NCBI GenBank assembly: GCA_027186245.1
Contig: CP114482.1
Span: 18,681,209-18,745,208 of the forward strand
Origin: Coriaria nepalensis
Taxonomy: Eukaryota; Streptophyta; Magnoliopsida; Cucurbitales; Coriariaceae
Reading direction: 5' to 3'
DNA: 64,000 bases
This document shows positions 49,922 to 62,889 of this stretch, piece after piece; the first letter of the stretch is position 1; the number at the start of each line of letters is the position of its first letter. The notes beneath the pieces were generated by a model that worked only from the letters and a program-made list of their open reading frames with translations, was not told the DNA's origin and made no database searches. Position numbers and translations under genes: made by a program.

Positions 49922-50269
49922 GAATTCGGTCGAATTAATTTAGAATGATTTAATGACTAAAAGAGACTCAATGACATGACTTTAAGGCTAAACAAATGCA
50001 TTGTTGCCTTCAATAGATGAACTGCAAGTTACGCACGAAAGTCATGTTTAAAGGCCGAATTTCATTCGAAGTGATTTAGAATGATTTACTGACTAAAAGA
50101 GACGCAAAAATATGACTTGAACGCTAAAAAAGGCATAGTTGCCATCAATAGATCAATTGCAAGTTATGCACGAAAGTCGCGTTTTAAATGCAAAAAGAGA
50201 ATTGGTTCGAAGTGCCTTCAAACAATTTAATGATTGAAAAGACTGAGTGATAAGCTTTTTAATGCTAAA

Positions 50270-50560
50270 ATACTGCATTGTTGTCTTTAGTAGATTAATT
50301 GCAAGTTATGTAAAAAAATAATGTTTGAAGGGCGAAAATAGAATTCGTTCGAATTAATTTAGAATGATTTAATGACTAGAAGAGACTCAATGACATGACT
50401 TTAAGGCTAAACAAATGCATTATTGCCTTCAATAGATGAACTGCAAGTTACGGACGAAAGTGATGTTAAAAGGCCAAATTTCGTTCGAAGTGATTTAGGA
50501 TGATTTACTGCCTAAAAGAGATGCAAAAATATGACTTGAACGCTAAAAAAGGCGTAGTTG
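50270..50560. repeat. Family 2 block repeated at 53,205-53,495 (7-unit offset)
   Basis: Shares with 53,205-53,495 a run of private variants: TCTTTAGTAGATTAATTGC, GTTATGTAAAAAAATAATG, GCATTATTGCC, GAAAGTGATGTTAAAAGGCC and TTTAGGATGATT. The offset is 2,936 bp, seven units. The same offset links 51,300-52,010 with 54,235-54,945, so both are parts of one ~2.94-kb super-repeat. Confidence 0.85.
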
Positions 50561-50689
50561 CCATCAATAGATCAATTGCAAGTTATGCACGAAAGTCGCG
50601 TTTTAAATGCAAAAAGAGAATTGGTTCGAAGTGCCTTCAAACAATTTAATGATTGAAAAGACTTGAGTGATATGCTTTTTAATGCTAAA

Positions 50690-52365
50690 ATAATGCAGTG
50701 TTGTCTTCAATAGATTAATTACAAGTTATGTAAGAAAATAATATTTGAAGGCTGAAAATAGAATTCGTTCGAACTAATTTAGAATGATTTAATGACTAGA
50801 AGAGACTCAGTGACATGAATTTAAGGCTAAAGAAATGCATTGTTCCGTATAATAGATCAACTGCAAGTTATGCACGAAAGTCATGTTTAAAGGCCGAATT
50901 TCGTTCGAAGTAATTTAGAATGATTTACTGACTAAAAGAGACGCAAAAATCTGACTTGAACGCTAAAAAATGCATAGTTTCCATCAATAGATCAATTGCA
51001 AGTTATGCACTAAAGTCGCGTTTTAAATGGAAAAAGAGAATCGGTTCGAAGTGCCTTCAAACAATTTAATGATTGACAAGACTGAGTGATATGCTTTTTA
51101 ATGCTAAAATAATGCAGTGTTGTCTTCAATAGATTAATTACAAGTTATGTAAGAAAATAATATTTGAAGGCTGAAAATAGAATTCGTTCGAACTAATTTA
51201 GAATGATTTAATGACTAGAAGAGACTCAGTGACATGAATTTAAGGCTAAAGAAATGTATTGTTCCGTATAATAGATCAACTGCAAGTTATGCACGAAAGT
51301 CATGTTTAAAGGCCGAATTTCGTTCGAAGTGATTTAGAATGATTTACTGACTAAAAGAGACACAAAAATATGACTTGAACGCTAAAAAAGGCATAGTTGC
51401 CCTCAATAGATCAATTGCAAGTTATGCACAAAAGTCGCGTTTTAAATGCAAAAAGAGAATTGGTTCGAAGTGCCTTCAAACAATTTAATGATTGAAAAGA
51501 CTGAGTGATATGCTTTTTAATGCTAAAATAATGCATTGTTGTCTTCAATAGATTAATTACAAGTTACGTAAGAAAATAATGTTTAAAGGGCGAAAATAGA
51601 ATTCGTTCGAATTAATTTAGAATGATTTAATGACTAAAAGAGACTCAATGACATGACTTTAAGGCTAAACAAATGCATTGTTGCCTTCAATAGATAAACA
51701 GCAAGTTACGCACGAAAGTCATGATTAAAGGCCAAATTTCGTTTGAAGTGATTTAGAATGATTTACTGACTAAAAGAGACGCACAAATATGGCTTGAACG
51801 CTAAAAAATGCATAGGTGCCATCAATAGATCAATTGCAAGTTATGCACTAACGTCGCGTTTTAAATGCAAAAAGAGAATTGGTTCGAAGTGCCTTCAAAC
51901 AATTTAATGATTGAAAAGACTTGAGTGATATGCTTTTTAATGCTAAAATAATGCAGTGTTGTCTTCAATAGATTAATTACAAGTTATGTAAGAAAATAAT
52001 ATTTGAAGGCTGAAAATAGAATTCGTTCGAACTAATTTAGAATGATTTAATGACTAGAAGAGACTCAGTGACATGAATTTAAGGCTAAAGAAATGCATTG
52101 TTCCGTATAATAGATCAACTGCAAGTTATGCACGAAAGTCATGTTTAAAGGCCGAATTTCGTTCGAAGTAATTTAGAATGATTTACTGACTAAAAGAGAC
52201 GCAAAAATCTGACTTGAACGCTAAAAAATGCATAGTTTCCATCAATAGATCAATTGCAAGTTATGCACTAAAGTCGCGTTTTAAATGGAAAAAGAGAATC
52301 GGTTCGAAGTGCCTTCAAACAATTTAATGATTGACAAGACTGAGTGATATGCTTTTTAATGCTAA
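50690..52365. repeat. Family 2 three-unit (1,258-bp) duplication
   Basis: The stretch 50,690-51,105 is repeated at 51,948-52,363, with GTTCCGTATAATAG, AAAAATCTGACTTG, CATAGTTTCCATC, CACTAAAGTCGCG and AAATGGAAAAAGAGAATCGG in the same order. The alpha starts 50,761 and 52,019 are 1,258 bp apart. This duplication probably overwrote the middle of the 7-unit super-repeat. Confidence 0.85.
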
Positions 52366-55300
52366 AATAATGCATTTTTGTCCTCAATAGATTAATTACA
52401 AGTTATGTAAGAAAATAATATTTGAATGGCGAAAATAGAATTCGTTCGAAGTAATTTAGAATGATTGAATGAGTAGAAGAGACTAAGTGACATGACTTTA
52501 AGGCTAAACAAATGCATTGTTGCCTTCAATAGATCAACTGCAAGTTACGCACGAAAGTCACGTATAAAGGCCGAATTTCGTTCGAAGTGATTTAGAATGA
52601 TTTATTGACTAAAAGAGACGCACAAATATGACTTGAACGCTAAAAAATGCATAGTTGCCATCAATAGATCAATTGCAAGTTATGCACGAAAGTCTCGTTT
52701 TAAATGCAAAAAGAGAATTGGTTCGAAGTGCCTTCAAACAATTTAATGATTGAAAAGACTTGAGTGATATACTTTTTAATGCTAAAATAATGCAGTGTTG
52801 TCTTCAGTAGATTAATTAGAAGTTATGCAAGAAAATAATATTTGAAGGGCGAAAATAGAATTCGGTCGAACTAATTTAGAATGATTTAATGACTAGAAGA
52901 GACTCAATGACATGACTTTAAGGCTAAACAAATGCATTGTTTCCTTCAATAGATCAACTGCAAGTTACGCACGAAAGTCATGTTTAAAGGCCGAATTTCG
53001 TTCGAAGTGATTTAGAATGATTTACTAACTAAAAGAGACACAAAAATATGACTTGAACGCTAAAAAAGGCATAGTTGCCATCAATAGATCAATTGCAAGT
53101 TATGCACGAAAGTCGCGTTTTAAATGCAAAAAGAGAATTGGTTCGAAGTGCCTTCAAACAATTTAATGATTGAAAAGACTGAGTGATATGCTTTTTAATG
53201 CTAAAATACTGCATTGTTGTCTTTAGTAGATTAATTGCAAGTTATGTAAAAAAATAATGTTTGAAGGGCGAAAATAGAATTCGTTCGAATTAATTTAGAA
53301 TGATTTAATGACTAGAAGAGACTCAATGACATGACTTTAAGGCTAAACAAATGCATTATTGCCTTCAATAGATGAACTGCAAGTTACGCACGAAAGTGAT
53401 GTTAAAAGGCCAAATTTCGTTCGAAGTGATTTAGGATGATTTACTGACTAAAAGAGATGCAAAAATATGACTTGAACGCTAAAAAAGGCATAGTTGCCAT
53501 CAATAGATCAATTGCAAGTTATGCACGAAAGTCACGTTTTAAATGCAAAAAGAGAATTGGTTCGAAGTCCCTTCAAACAATTTAATGATTGAAAAGACTG
53601 AGTGATATGCTTTTTAATGCTAAAATAATGCGTTGTTGTCTTCAATAGATTAATTACAAGTTATGTAAGAAAATAATATTTGAAGGGCGAAAATAGAATT
53701 CGGTCGAACTAATTTAGAATGATTTAATGACTAGATGAGACTCAGTGACATGACTTTAAGGCTAAACAAATGCATTGTTGCCTTCAATAGATCAACTGCA
53801 AGTTACGCACGAAAGTCATGTTTAAAGGCCGAATTTCGTTCGAAGTGATTTAGAATGATTTACTGACTAAAAGAGACACAAAAATATGACTTGAACGCTA
53901 AAAAAGGCATAGTTGCCATCAATAGATCAATTGCAAGTTATGCACGAAAGTCGCGTTTTAAATGCAAAAAGCGAATTGGTTCGATGTGCCTTCAAACAAT
54001 TTAATGATTGAAAAGACTGAGTGATATGCTTTTAAATGCTAAAATAATGCATTGTTGCCTTCAATAGATTAATTAGAAGTTATGTAAAAAAATAATGTTT
54101 GAAGGGCGAAAATAGAATTCGGTCGAATTAATTTAGAATGATTTAATGACTAAAAGAGACTCAATGACATGACTTTAAGGCTAAACAAATGCATTGTTGC
54201 CTTCAATAGATGAACTGCAAGTTACGCACGAAAGTCATGTTTAAAGGCCGAATTTCGTTCGAAGTGATTTAGAATGATTTACTAACTAAAAGAGACACAA
54301 AAATATGACTTGAACGCTAAAAAAGGCATAGTTGCCCTCAATAGATCAATTGCAAGTTATGCACAAAAGTCGCGTTTTAAATGCAAAAAGAGAATTGGTT
54401 CGAAGTGCCTTCAAACAATTTAATGATTGAAAAGACTGAGTGATATGCTTTTTAATGCTAAAATAATGCATTGTTGTCTTCAATAGATTAATTACAAGTT
54501 ACGTAAGAAAATAATGTTAGAAGGGCGAAAATAGAATTCGTTCGAATTAATTTAGAATGATTTAATGACTAAAAGAGACTCAATGACATGACTTTAAGGC
54601 TAAACAAATGCATTGTTGCCTTCAATAGATCAACAGCAAGTTACGCACGAAAGTCATGATTAAAGGCCGAATTTCGTTTGAAGTGATTTAGAATGATTTA
54701 CTGACTAAAAGAGACGCACAAATATGACTTGAACGCTAAAAAATGCGTAGTTGCCATCAATAGATCAATTGCAAGTTATGCACTAAAGTCGCGTTTTAAA
54801 TGGGAAAAGAGAATTGGTTCGAAGTGCCTTCAAACAATTTAATGATTGAAAAGACTTGAGTGATATGCTTTTTAATGCTAAAATAATGCAGTGTTGTCTT
54901 CAATAGATTAATTACAAGTTATGTAAGAAAATAATATTTGAAGGGCGAAAATAGAATTCGGTCGAACTAATTTAGAATGATTTAATGACTAGAAGAGACT
55001 CAGTGACATGACTTTAAGGCTAAACAAATGCATTGTTGCCTTCAATAGATCAACTGCAAGTTACGCACGAAAGTCATGTTTAAAGGCCGAATTTCGTTCG
55101 AAGTGATTTAGAATGATTTACTGACTAAAAGAGACACAAAAATATGACTTGAACGCTAAAAAAGGCATAGTTGCCATCAATAGATCAATTGCAAGTTATG
55201 CACGAAAGTCGCGTTTTAAATGCAAAAAGCGAATTGGTTCGAAGTGCCTTCAAACAATTTAATGATTGAAAAGACTGAGTGATATGCTTTTAAATGCTAA

Positions 55301-58300
55301 AATAATGCATTGTTGCCTTCAATAGATTAATTAGAAGTTATGTAAGAAAATAATGTTTGAAGGGCGAAAATAGAATTCGGTCGAATTAATTTAGAATGAT
55401 TTAATGACTAAAAGAGACTCAATGACATGACTTTAAGGCTAAACAAATGCATTGTTGCCTTCAATAGATGAACTGCAAGTTACGCACGAAAGTCATGTTT
55501 AAAGGCCGAATATCGTTCGAAGTGATTTAGAATGATTTACTGACTAAAAGAGACGCAAAAATATGACTTGAACGCTAAAAAAGGCATAGTTGCCATCAAT
55601 AGATCAATTGCAAGTTATGCACGAAAGTCGCGTTTTAAATGCAAAAAGAGAATTGGTTCGAAGTGCCTTCAAACAATTTAATGATTGAAAAGACTGAGTG
55701 ATATGCTTTTTAATGCTAAAATACTGCATTAATGTCTTTAGTCGATTAATTGCAAGTCATGTAAAAAAATAATATTTGAAGAGCGAAAATAGAATTCGTT
55801 CGAATTAATTTAGAATGATTTAATGACTAGAACAGACTCAATGACATGACTTTAAGGCTAAACAAATGCATTGTTGCCTTCAATAGATCAACTGCAAGTT
55901 ACGCACGAAAGTCATGTTTAAAGGCCGAATTTCGTTCGAAGTAATTTAGAATGATTCACTGACTAAAAGAGACGCAAAGATGACTTTAAGCCTAAAAAAT
56001 GCATAGTTGCCATCAATAGATCAATTGCAAGTTATACACGAAAGTCGCGTTTTAAATGCAAAAAGAGAATTGGTTCGAAGTGCTTTCAAACAATTGAATG
56101 ATTGAAAAGACTGAGTCATATGCTTTTTAATGCTATAATAATGCAGTGTTGTCTTCAATAGATTAATTACAAGTTATGTAAGAAAATAATATTTGAAGGG
56201 CGAAAATAGAATTCGTTCGAACTAATTTAGAATGATTTAATGACTAGAAGAGACTCAGTGACATGACTCTAAGGCTAAACAAATGCATTGTTGCCTATAA
56301 TAGATCAACTGCAAGTTATGCACAAAAGTCATGTTTAAATGCCGAATTTCATGCGAATTGATTTAGAATGATTTACTGACTAAAAAAGACGCAAAAATAT
56401 GACTTTAAGGCTAAAAAAATGCATAGTTGCCATCAATAGATCAATTGCAAATTATGCATGAAGATGGCGTTCTAAATGCAAAAGGAGAATTGGTCGAAGT
56501 GCCTTCAAACAATTTAATGATTGAAAAGACTGAGTGATATGCTTTTTAATGCTAAAATAATGCATTGTTGTCTTCAATAGATTAATTACAAGTTATGTAA
56601 GAAAATAACATTTCAATGGCGAAAATAAAATTCGTTCGAACTAATTTAGAATGATTTAATGACTAGAAGAGACTCAGTGACATGAATTTAAGGCTAAAGA
56701 AATGCATTGTTCCCTATAATAGATCAACTGCAAGTTATGCACGAAAGTCATGTTTAAATGCCGAATTTAATACGAAGTGATTTAGAATGATTTACTAACT
56801 AAAAGAGACGCAAAAATATGACTTCAACGCTAAAAAATGCATAGTTGCCATCAATAGATCAATTGCAAGTTATGCACGAAAGTCGCGTTTTAAATGCAAA
56901 AAGAGAATTGGTTCGAAGTGCCTTCAAACAATTTAATGATTGAAAAGACTGAGTCATATGCTTTTTAATGCTAAAATAATGCATTGTTGTCTTCAATAGA
57001 GTAATCACAAATTATGTAAGAAAATAAAATTTGAAGGGCGAAAATAGAATTCGTTCGAAGTAATTTAGAATGATTTAATGACGAGAAGAGACTAAGTGAC
57101 AAGACTTTAAGGCTAAACAAATGCATTGTTGCCTTCAATAGATCAACTGCAAGTTACGCACGAAAGTCATGTTTAAAGGCCGAATTTCATTCGAAATGAT
57201 TTAGAATGATTTACTGACTAAAAGAGACGCAAAAATATGACTTGAACGCTAAAAAATGCATAGTTTCCATCAATAGATCAATTGCAAGTTATGAACTAAA
57301 GTCGCATTTTAAATGGAAAAAGATAATTGGTTCGAAGTGCCTTCAAACAATTTAATAATTTAAAAGACTGAGTGATATGCTTTTTAATGCTAAAATAATG
57401 CATTGTTGCCTTCAATAGATTAATTAGAAGTTATGTAAGAAAATAATGTTTGAAGGGCGAAAATAGAATTCGGTCGAATTAATTTAGAATGATTTAATGA
57501 CTAAAAGACACTCAATGACATGACTTTAAGGCTAAACAAATGCATTGTTGCCTTCAATAGATGAACTGCAAGTTACGCACGAAAGTCATGTTTAAAGGCC
57601 GAATTTCGTTCGAAGTGATTTAGAATGATTTACTGACTAAAAGAGACGCAAAAATATGACTTGAACGCTAAAAAATGCATAGTTTCCATCAATAGATCAA
57701 TTGCAAGTTATGCACTAAAGTCGCGTTTTAAATTGAAAAAGAGAATTGGTTCGAAGTGCCTTCAAACAATTTAATGATTGAAAAGACTGAGTGATATGCT
57801 TTTTAATGCTAAAATAATGCATTGTTGTCTTCAATAGATTAATTACAAGTTATGTAAGAAAATAATATTTGAAAGGCGAAAATAGAATTCGTTCGAACTA
57901 ATTTAGAATGATTTAATGACTAGAAGAGACTCGGTGACATGAGTTTAAGGCTAAAGAAATGCATTGTTGCCTATAATAGAACAATTGCAAGTTATGCACG
58001 AAAGTCATGTTTTAAGGCCGAATTTCGTTCGAAGTGAATTAGAATGATTTACTGACTAAAAGAGACGCAAAAATATGACTTGAACGCTAAAAAAGGAATA
58101 GTTGCCATCAATAGATCAATTGCAGGTTATGCACGAAATTCGCGTTTTAAATGCAAAAAGAGAATTGGTTCGAACTGCCTCTAAACAATTTAATGATTGA
58201 AAAGACTGAGTGATATGCTTTTTAATGCTAAAATAATGCATTGTTGTCTTCAATAGATTAATTGCAAGTTATGTAAGAAAATAATGTTTGAAGGGCAAAA

Positions 58301-58339
58301 ATAGAATTCGTTCGAATTAATTTAGAATGATTTAAAGAC

Positions 58340-60780
58340 TAAAAGAGACTCAATGACATGAATTTAAGGCTAAAGACATGCATTGTTCCGTATAATAGAT
58401 CAACTGCAAGTTATGCACGAAAGTCATGTTTAAATGCCGAATTTCATACGAAGTGATTTAGAATGATTTACTGACTAAAAGAGACGCAAAAATATGGCTT
58501 GAACGCTAAAAAATGCATAGTTGCCATCAAAAGATCAATAGCAAGTTGTGCACGAAAGTCGCGTTTTAAATGGAAAAAGAGAATTGGTTCGAAGTGCCTT
58601 CAAACAATTTAATGATTGACAAGACTGAGTGATATGCTTTTTAATGCTAAAATAATGCAGTGTTGTCTTCAATAGATTAATTACAAGTTATGTAAGAAAA
58701 TAATATTTGAAGGCCGAAAATAGAATTCGTTCGAATTAATTTAGAATGATTTAATGACTAAAAGAGACTCAATGACATGACTTTAAGGCTAGACAAATGC
58801 ATTGTTGCCTTCAATAGATTAACTGCAAGTTACGCACGAAAGTCATGTTTGAAGGCCGAATTTCGTTCGAAGTGATTTAGAATGATTTACTGACTATAAG
58901 AGCCGCAAAAATATGATTTGAACGCTAAAAAAGGCATAGTTGCCATCAATAGATCAATTGCAAGTTATGCAGAAAAGTCGCGTTTTAAATGCAAAAAGAG
59001 AATTGGTTCGAAGTGCCTTCAAACAATTTAATGATTGAAAAGACTGAGTGATATGCTTTTTAATGCTAAAATAATGCATTGTTGTCTTCAATAGATTAAT
59101 TACAAGTTATGTAAGAAAATAATATTTAAGGGCGAAAATAGAATTCGTTCGAACTAATTTTGAATGATTTAATGACTAGAAGAGACTCAGTGACATGACT
59201 TTAAGGCTAAACAAATGCATTGTTGCCTATAATAGATCAACTGCAAGTTATGCACGAAAGTCATGTTTAAATGCCGACTTTCATACGAAGTGATTTAGAA
59301 TGACTTACTGACTAAAAAAGACGCAAAAATATGAATTTAAAGCTAAAAAAATGCATAGTTGCCATCAATAGATCAATTGCATATTATGCACGAAAGTCGC
59401 GTTTTAAATGCAAAAAGAGAATTGGTTCGAAGTGCCTTCAAACAATTTAATGATTGAAAAGACTGAGTGATATGCTTTTAATGCCAAAATAATGCGTTGT
59501 TGTCTTCAATAGATTAATTGCAAGTTATGTAAGAAAATAATGTTTGAAGGGCGAAAATAGAATTCGGTCGAATTAATTTAGAATGATTTAATGACTAAAA
59601 GAGACTCAATGACATGACTTTAAGGGTAAACAAATGCATTGTTGCCTTCAATAGATCAACTGCAAGTTACGCACGAAAGTCATGTTTAAAGGCCGAATTT
59701 CGTTCGAAGTGATTTAGAATGATTTACTGACTATTAGAGCCGCAAAAATATGACTTGAACGCTAAAAAAGGCATAGTTGCCATCAATAGATCAGTTGCAA
59801 GTTATGCACGAAAGTCGCGTTTTAAATGCAAAAAGAGAATTGGTTCGAAGTGCCATCAAACAATTTAATGATTGAAAAGACTGAGTGATATGCTTTTTAA
59901 TGCTAAAATAATGCATTGTTGTCTTCAATAGATTAATTACAAGTTATGTAAGAAAATAATATTTCAATGGCCAAAATAGAATTCGTTCGAACTAATTTAG
60001 AATGATTTAATGACTAGAAGAGACTCAGTGACATGAATTTAAGGCTAAAGAAATGCATTGTTCCCTATAATAGATCAACTGCAAGTTATGCACGAAAGTC
60101 ATGTTTAAATGCCGAATTTCATACGAAGTGATTTAGAATTATTTACTGACTAAAAGAGACGCAAAAATATGGCTTGAACGCTAAAAAATGCATAGTTGCC
60201 ATCAAAAGATCAATTGCAAGTTGTGCACGAAAGTCGCGTTTTAAATGGAAAAAGAGAATCGGTTCGAAGTGCCTTCAAACAATTTAATGATTGACAAGAC
60301 TGAGTGATATGCTTTTTAATGCCAAAATAATGCAGTGTTGTCTTCAATAGATTAATTACAAGTTATGTAAGAAAATAATATTTGAAGGCCGAAAATAGAA
60401 TTCGTTCGAATTAATTTAGAATGATTTAATGACTAAAAGAGACTCAATGACATGACTTTAAGGCTAGACAAATGCATTGTTGCCTTCAATAGATTAACTG
60501 CAAGTTACGCACGAAAGTCATGTTTGAAGGCCGAATTTCGTTCGAAGTGATTTAGAATGATTTACTGACTATAAGAGCCGCAAAAATATGATTTGAACGC
60601 TAAAAAAGGCATAGTTGCCATCAATAGATCAATTGCAAGTTATGCAGAAAAGTCGCGTTTTAAATGCAAAAAGAGAATTGGTTCGAAGTGCCTTCAAACA
60701 ATTTAATGATTGAAAAGACTGAGTGATATGCTTTTTAATGCTAAAATAATGCATTGTTGTCTTCAATAGATTAGTTACAA
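58340..60780. repeat. Family 2 four-unit (1,675-bp) duplication
   Basis: The stretch 58,340-59,100 matches 60,015-60,775. Shared private variants are ATGGCTTGAACG, CATCAAAAGATCAA with AAGTTGTGCACG, GGCTAGACAAATGC, GATTAACTGCAAG, GTTTGAAGGCCG, CTATAAGAGCCGC, ATATGATTTGAACG and GCAGAAAAGTCG. The alpha starts 58,723 and 60,398 are 1,675 bp apart. Confidence 0.86.
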
Positions 60781-62889
60781 GTTATGTAAGAAAATAATAT
60801 TTGAAGGGCGAAAATAGAATTCGGTCGAATTAATTTAGAATGATTTAATGACTAAAAGAGACTCAATGACATGACTTTAAGGCTAAACAAATGCATTGTT
60901 GCCTTCAATAGATCAACTGCAAGTTACGCACTAAAGTCATGTTTAAAGGCCGAATTTCGTTCGAAGTGATTTAGAATGATTTACTGACTATAGGAGCCGT
61001 AAAAATATGCCTTGAACGCTAAAAAAGGCATAGTTGCCATCAATAGATCAATTGCAAGTTATACACGAAAGTCGCGTTTTAAATGCAGAAAGAGAATTGG
61101 TTCAAAGTGCCTTCAAACAATTTAATGATTGAAAAGACTGAGTGATATGCTTTTTAACGCTAAAATAATGCATTGTTGTCTTCAATAGATTAGTTACAAG
61201 TTATGTAAGAAAATAATATTTAAGGGCGAAAATAGAATTCGTTCGAACTAATTTAGAATGATTTAGTGACCAGAAGAGACTCAGTGACATGACTTTAAGG
61301 CTAAACATATGCATTGTTGCCTATAATAGATCAACTGCAAGTTATGCATGAAAGTCATGTTTAAATACCGAATTTCATACGAAGTGATTTAGGATGATTT
61401 ACTGACTAAAAGAGACGCAAAAATATGGCTTGAACGCTAAAAAATGCATAGTTGCCATCAATAGATCAATTGCAAGTTATGCACGAAAGTCGCGTTTTAA
61501 ATGCAAAAAGAGAACTGGTTCGAAGTGCCTTCAAACAATTTAATGATTGAAAAGACTGAGTGACATGCTTTTTAATGCTAAAATAATGCATTGTTGTCTT
61601 CAATAGATTAATTAGAAGTTATGTAAGAAAATAATGTTTGAAGGGCGAAAATAGAATTCGGTCGAATTAATTTAGAATGATTTAATGACTAAAAGAGACT
61701 CAATGACATAACTTTAAGGCTAAACAAATGCATTGTTGCCTTCAATAGATCAACTGCAAGTTACGCACGAAAGTCATGTTTAAAGGCCGAATTTCGTTCG
61801 AAGTGATTTAGAACGATTTACTGACTAAAAGAGATGCAAAAATATGACTTGAACGCTAAAAAAGGCATAGTTGCCATCAATAGATCAATTGCAAGTTATA
61901 CACGAAAGTCGCGTTTTAAATGCAAAAAGAGAATTGGTTCAAAGTGCTGTCAAACAATTTAATGATTGAAAGGACTGAGTGATATGCTTTTTAACGCTAA
62001 AATAATGCATTGTTGTCTTCAATAGATTAATTACAAGTTATGTAAAAAAATAATATTTAAGGGCGAAAATAGAATTCGTTCAAACTAATTGAGAATGATT
62101 TAATGACTAGAAGAGACTCAGTGACATGACTTTAAGGCTAAACATATGCATTGTTGCCTTTAATAGATCAACTGCAAGTTACACACGAAAGTCATGTTTA
62201 AAGGCCGAATTTCGTTCAAAGTGATTTAGAACAATTTACTGACTAAAAGAGACGCAAAAATATGACTTGAACGCTAAAAAAGGCATAGTTGCCATCAATA
62301 GATCAATTGCAAGTTATACACGAAAGTCGCGTTTTAAATGCAAAAAGAGAATTGGTTCGAAGTGCCTTCAAACAATTTAATGATTGAAAAGACTGAGTGA
62401 TATGCTTTTTAATGCGAAAATAATGCATTGTTGTCTTCAATAGATTAATTGCAAGTTATGTAAGAAAATAATGTTTGAAGGGCGAAAATAGAATTCGGTC
62501 GAATTAATTTAGAATGATTTAATGACTAAAAGAGACTCAATGACATGACTTTAAGGCTAAACAAATGCATTGTTACCTTCAATAGATCAACCGCAAGTTA
62601 CGCACGAAAGTCATGTTTAAAGGCCGAATTCCGTTTGAAGTGATTTAGAATGATTTACTGACTAAAAGAGACTCAAAAATATGACTTGAACGCTAAAAAA
62701 GGCATAGTTTCCATCAATAGATCAATTGCAAGTTATGCACGAAAGTCACGTTTTAAATGCAAAAAGAGAATTGGTTCGAAGTGCCTTCAAACAATTTAAT
62801 GATTCAAAAGACTGAGTGATATGCTTTTTAATGCTAAAATAATGCATTGTTGTCTTCAATAGATTAATTACAAGTTATGTAAGAAAATA

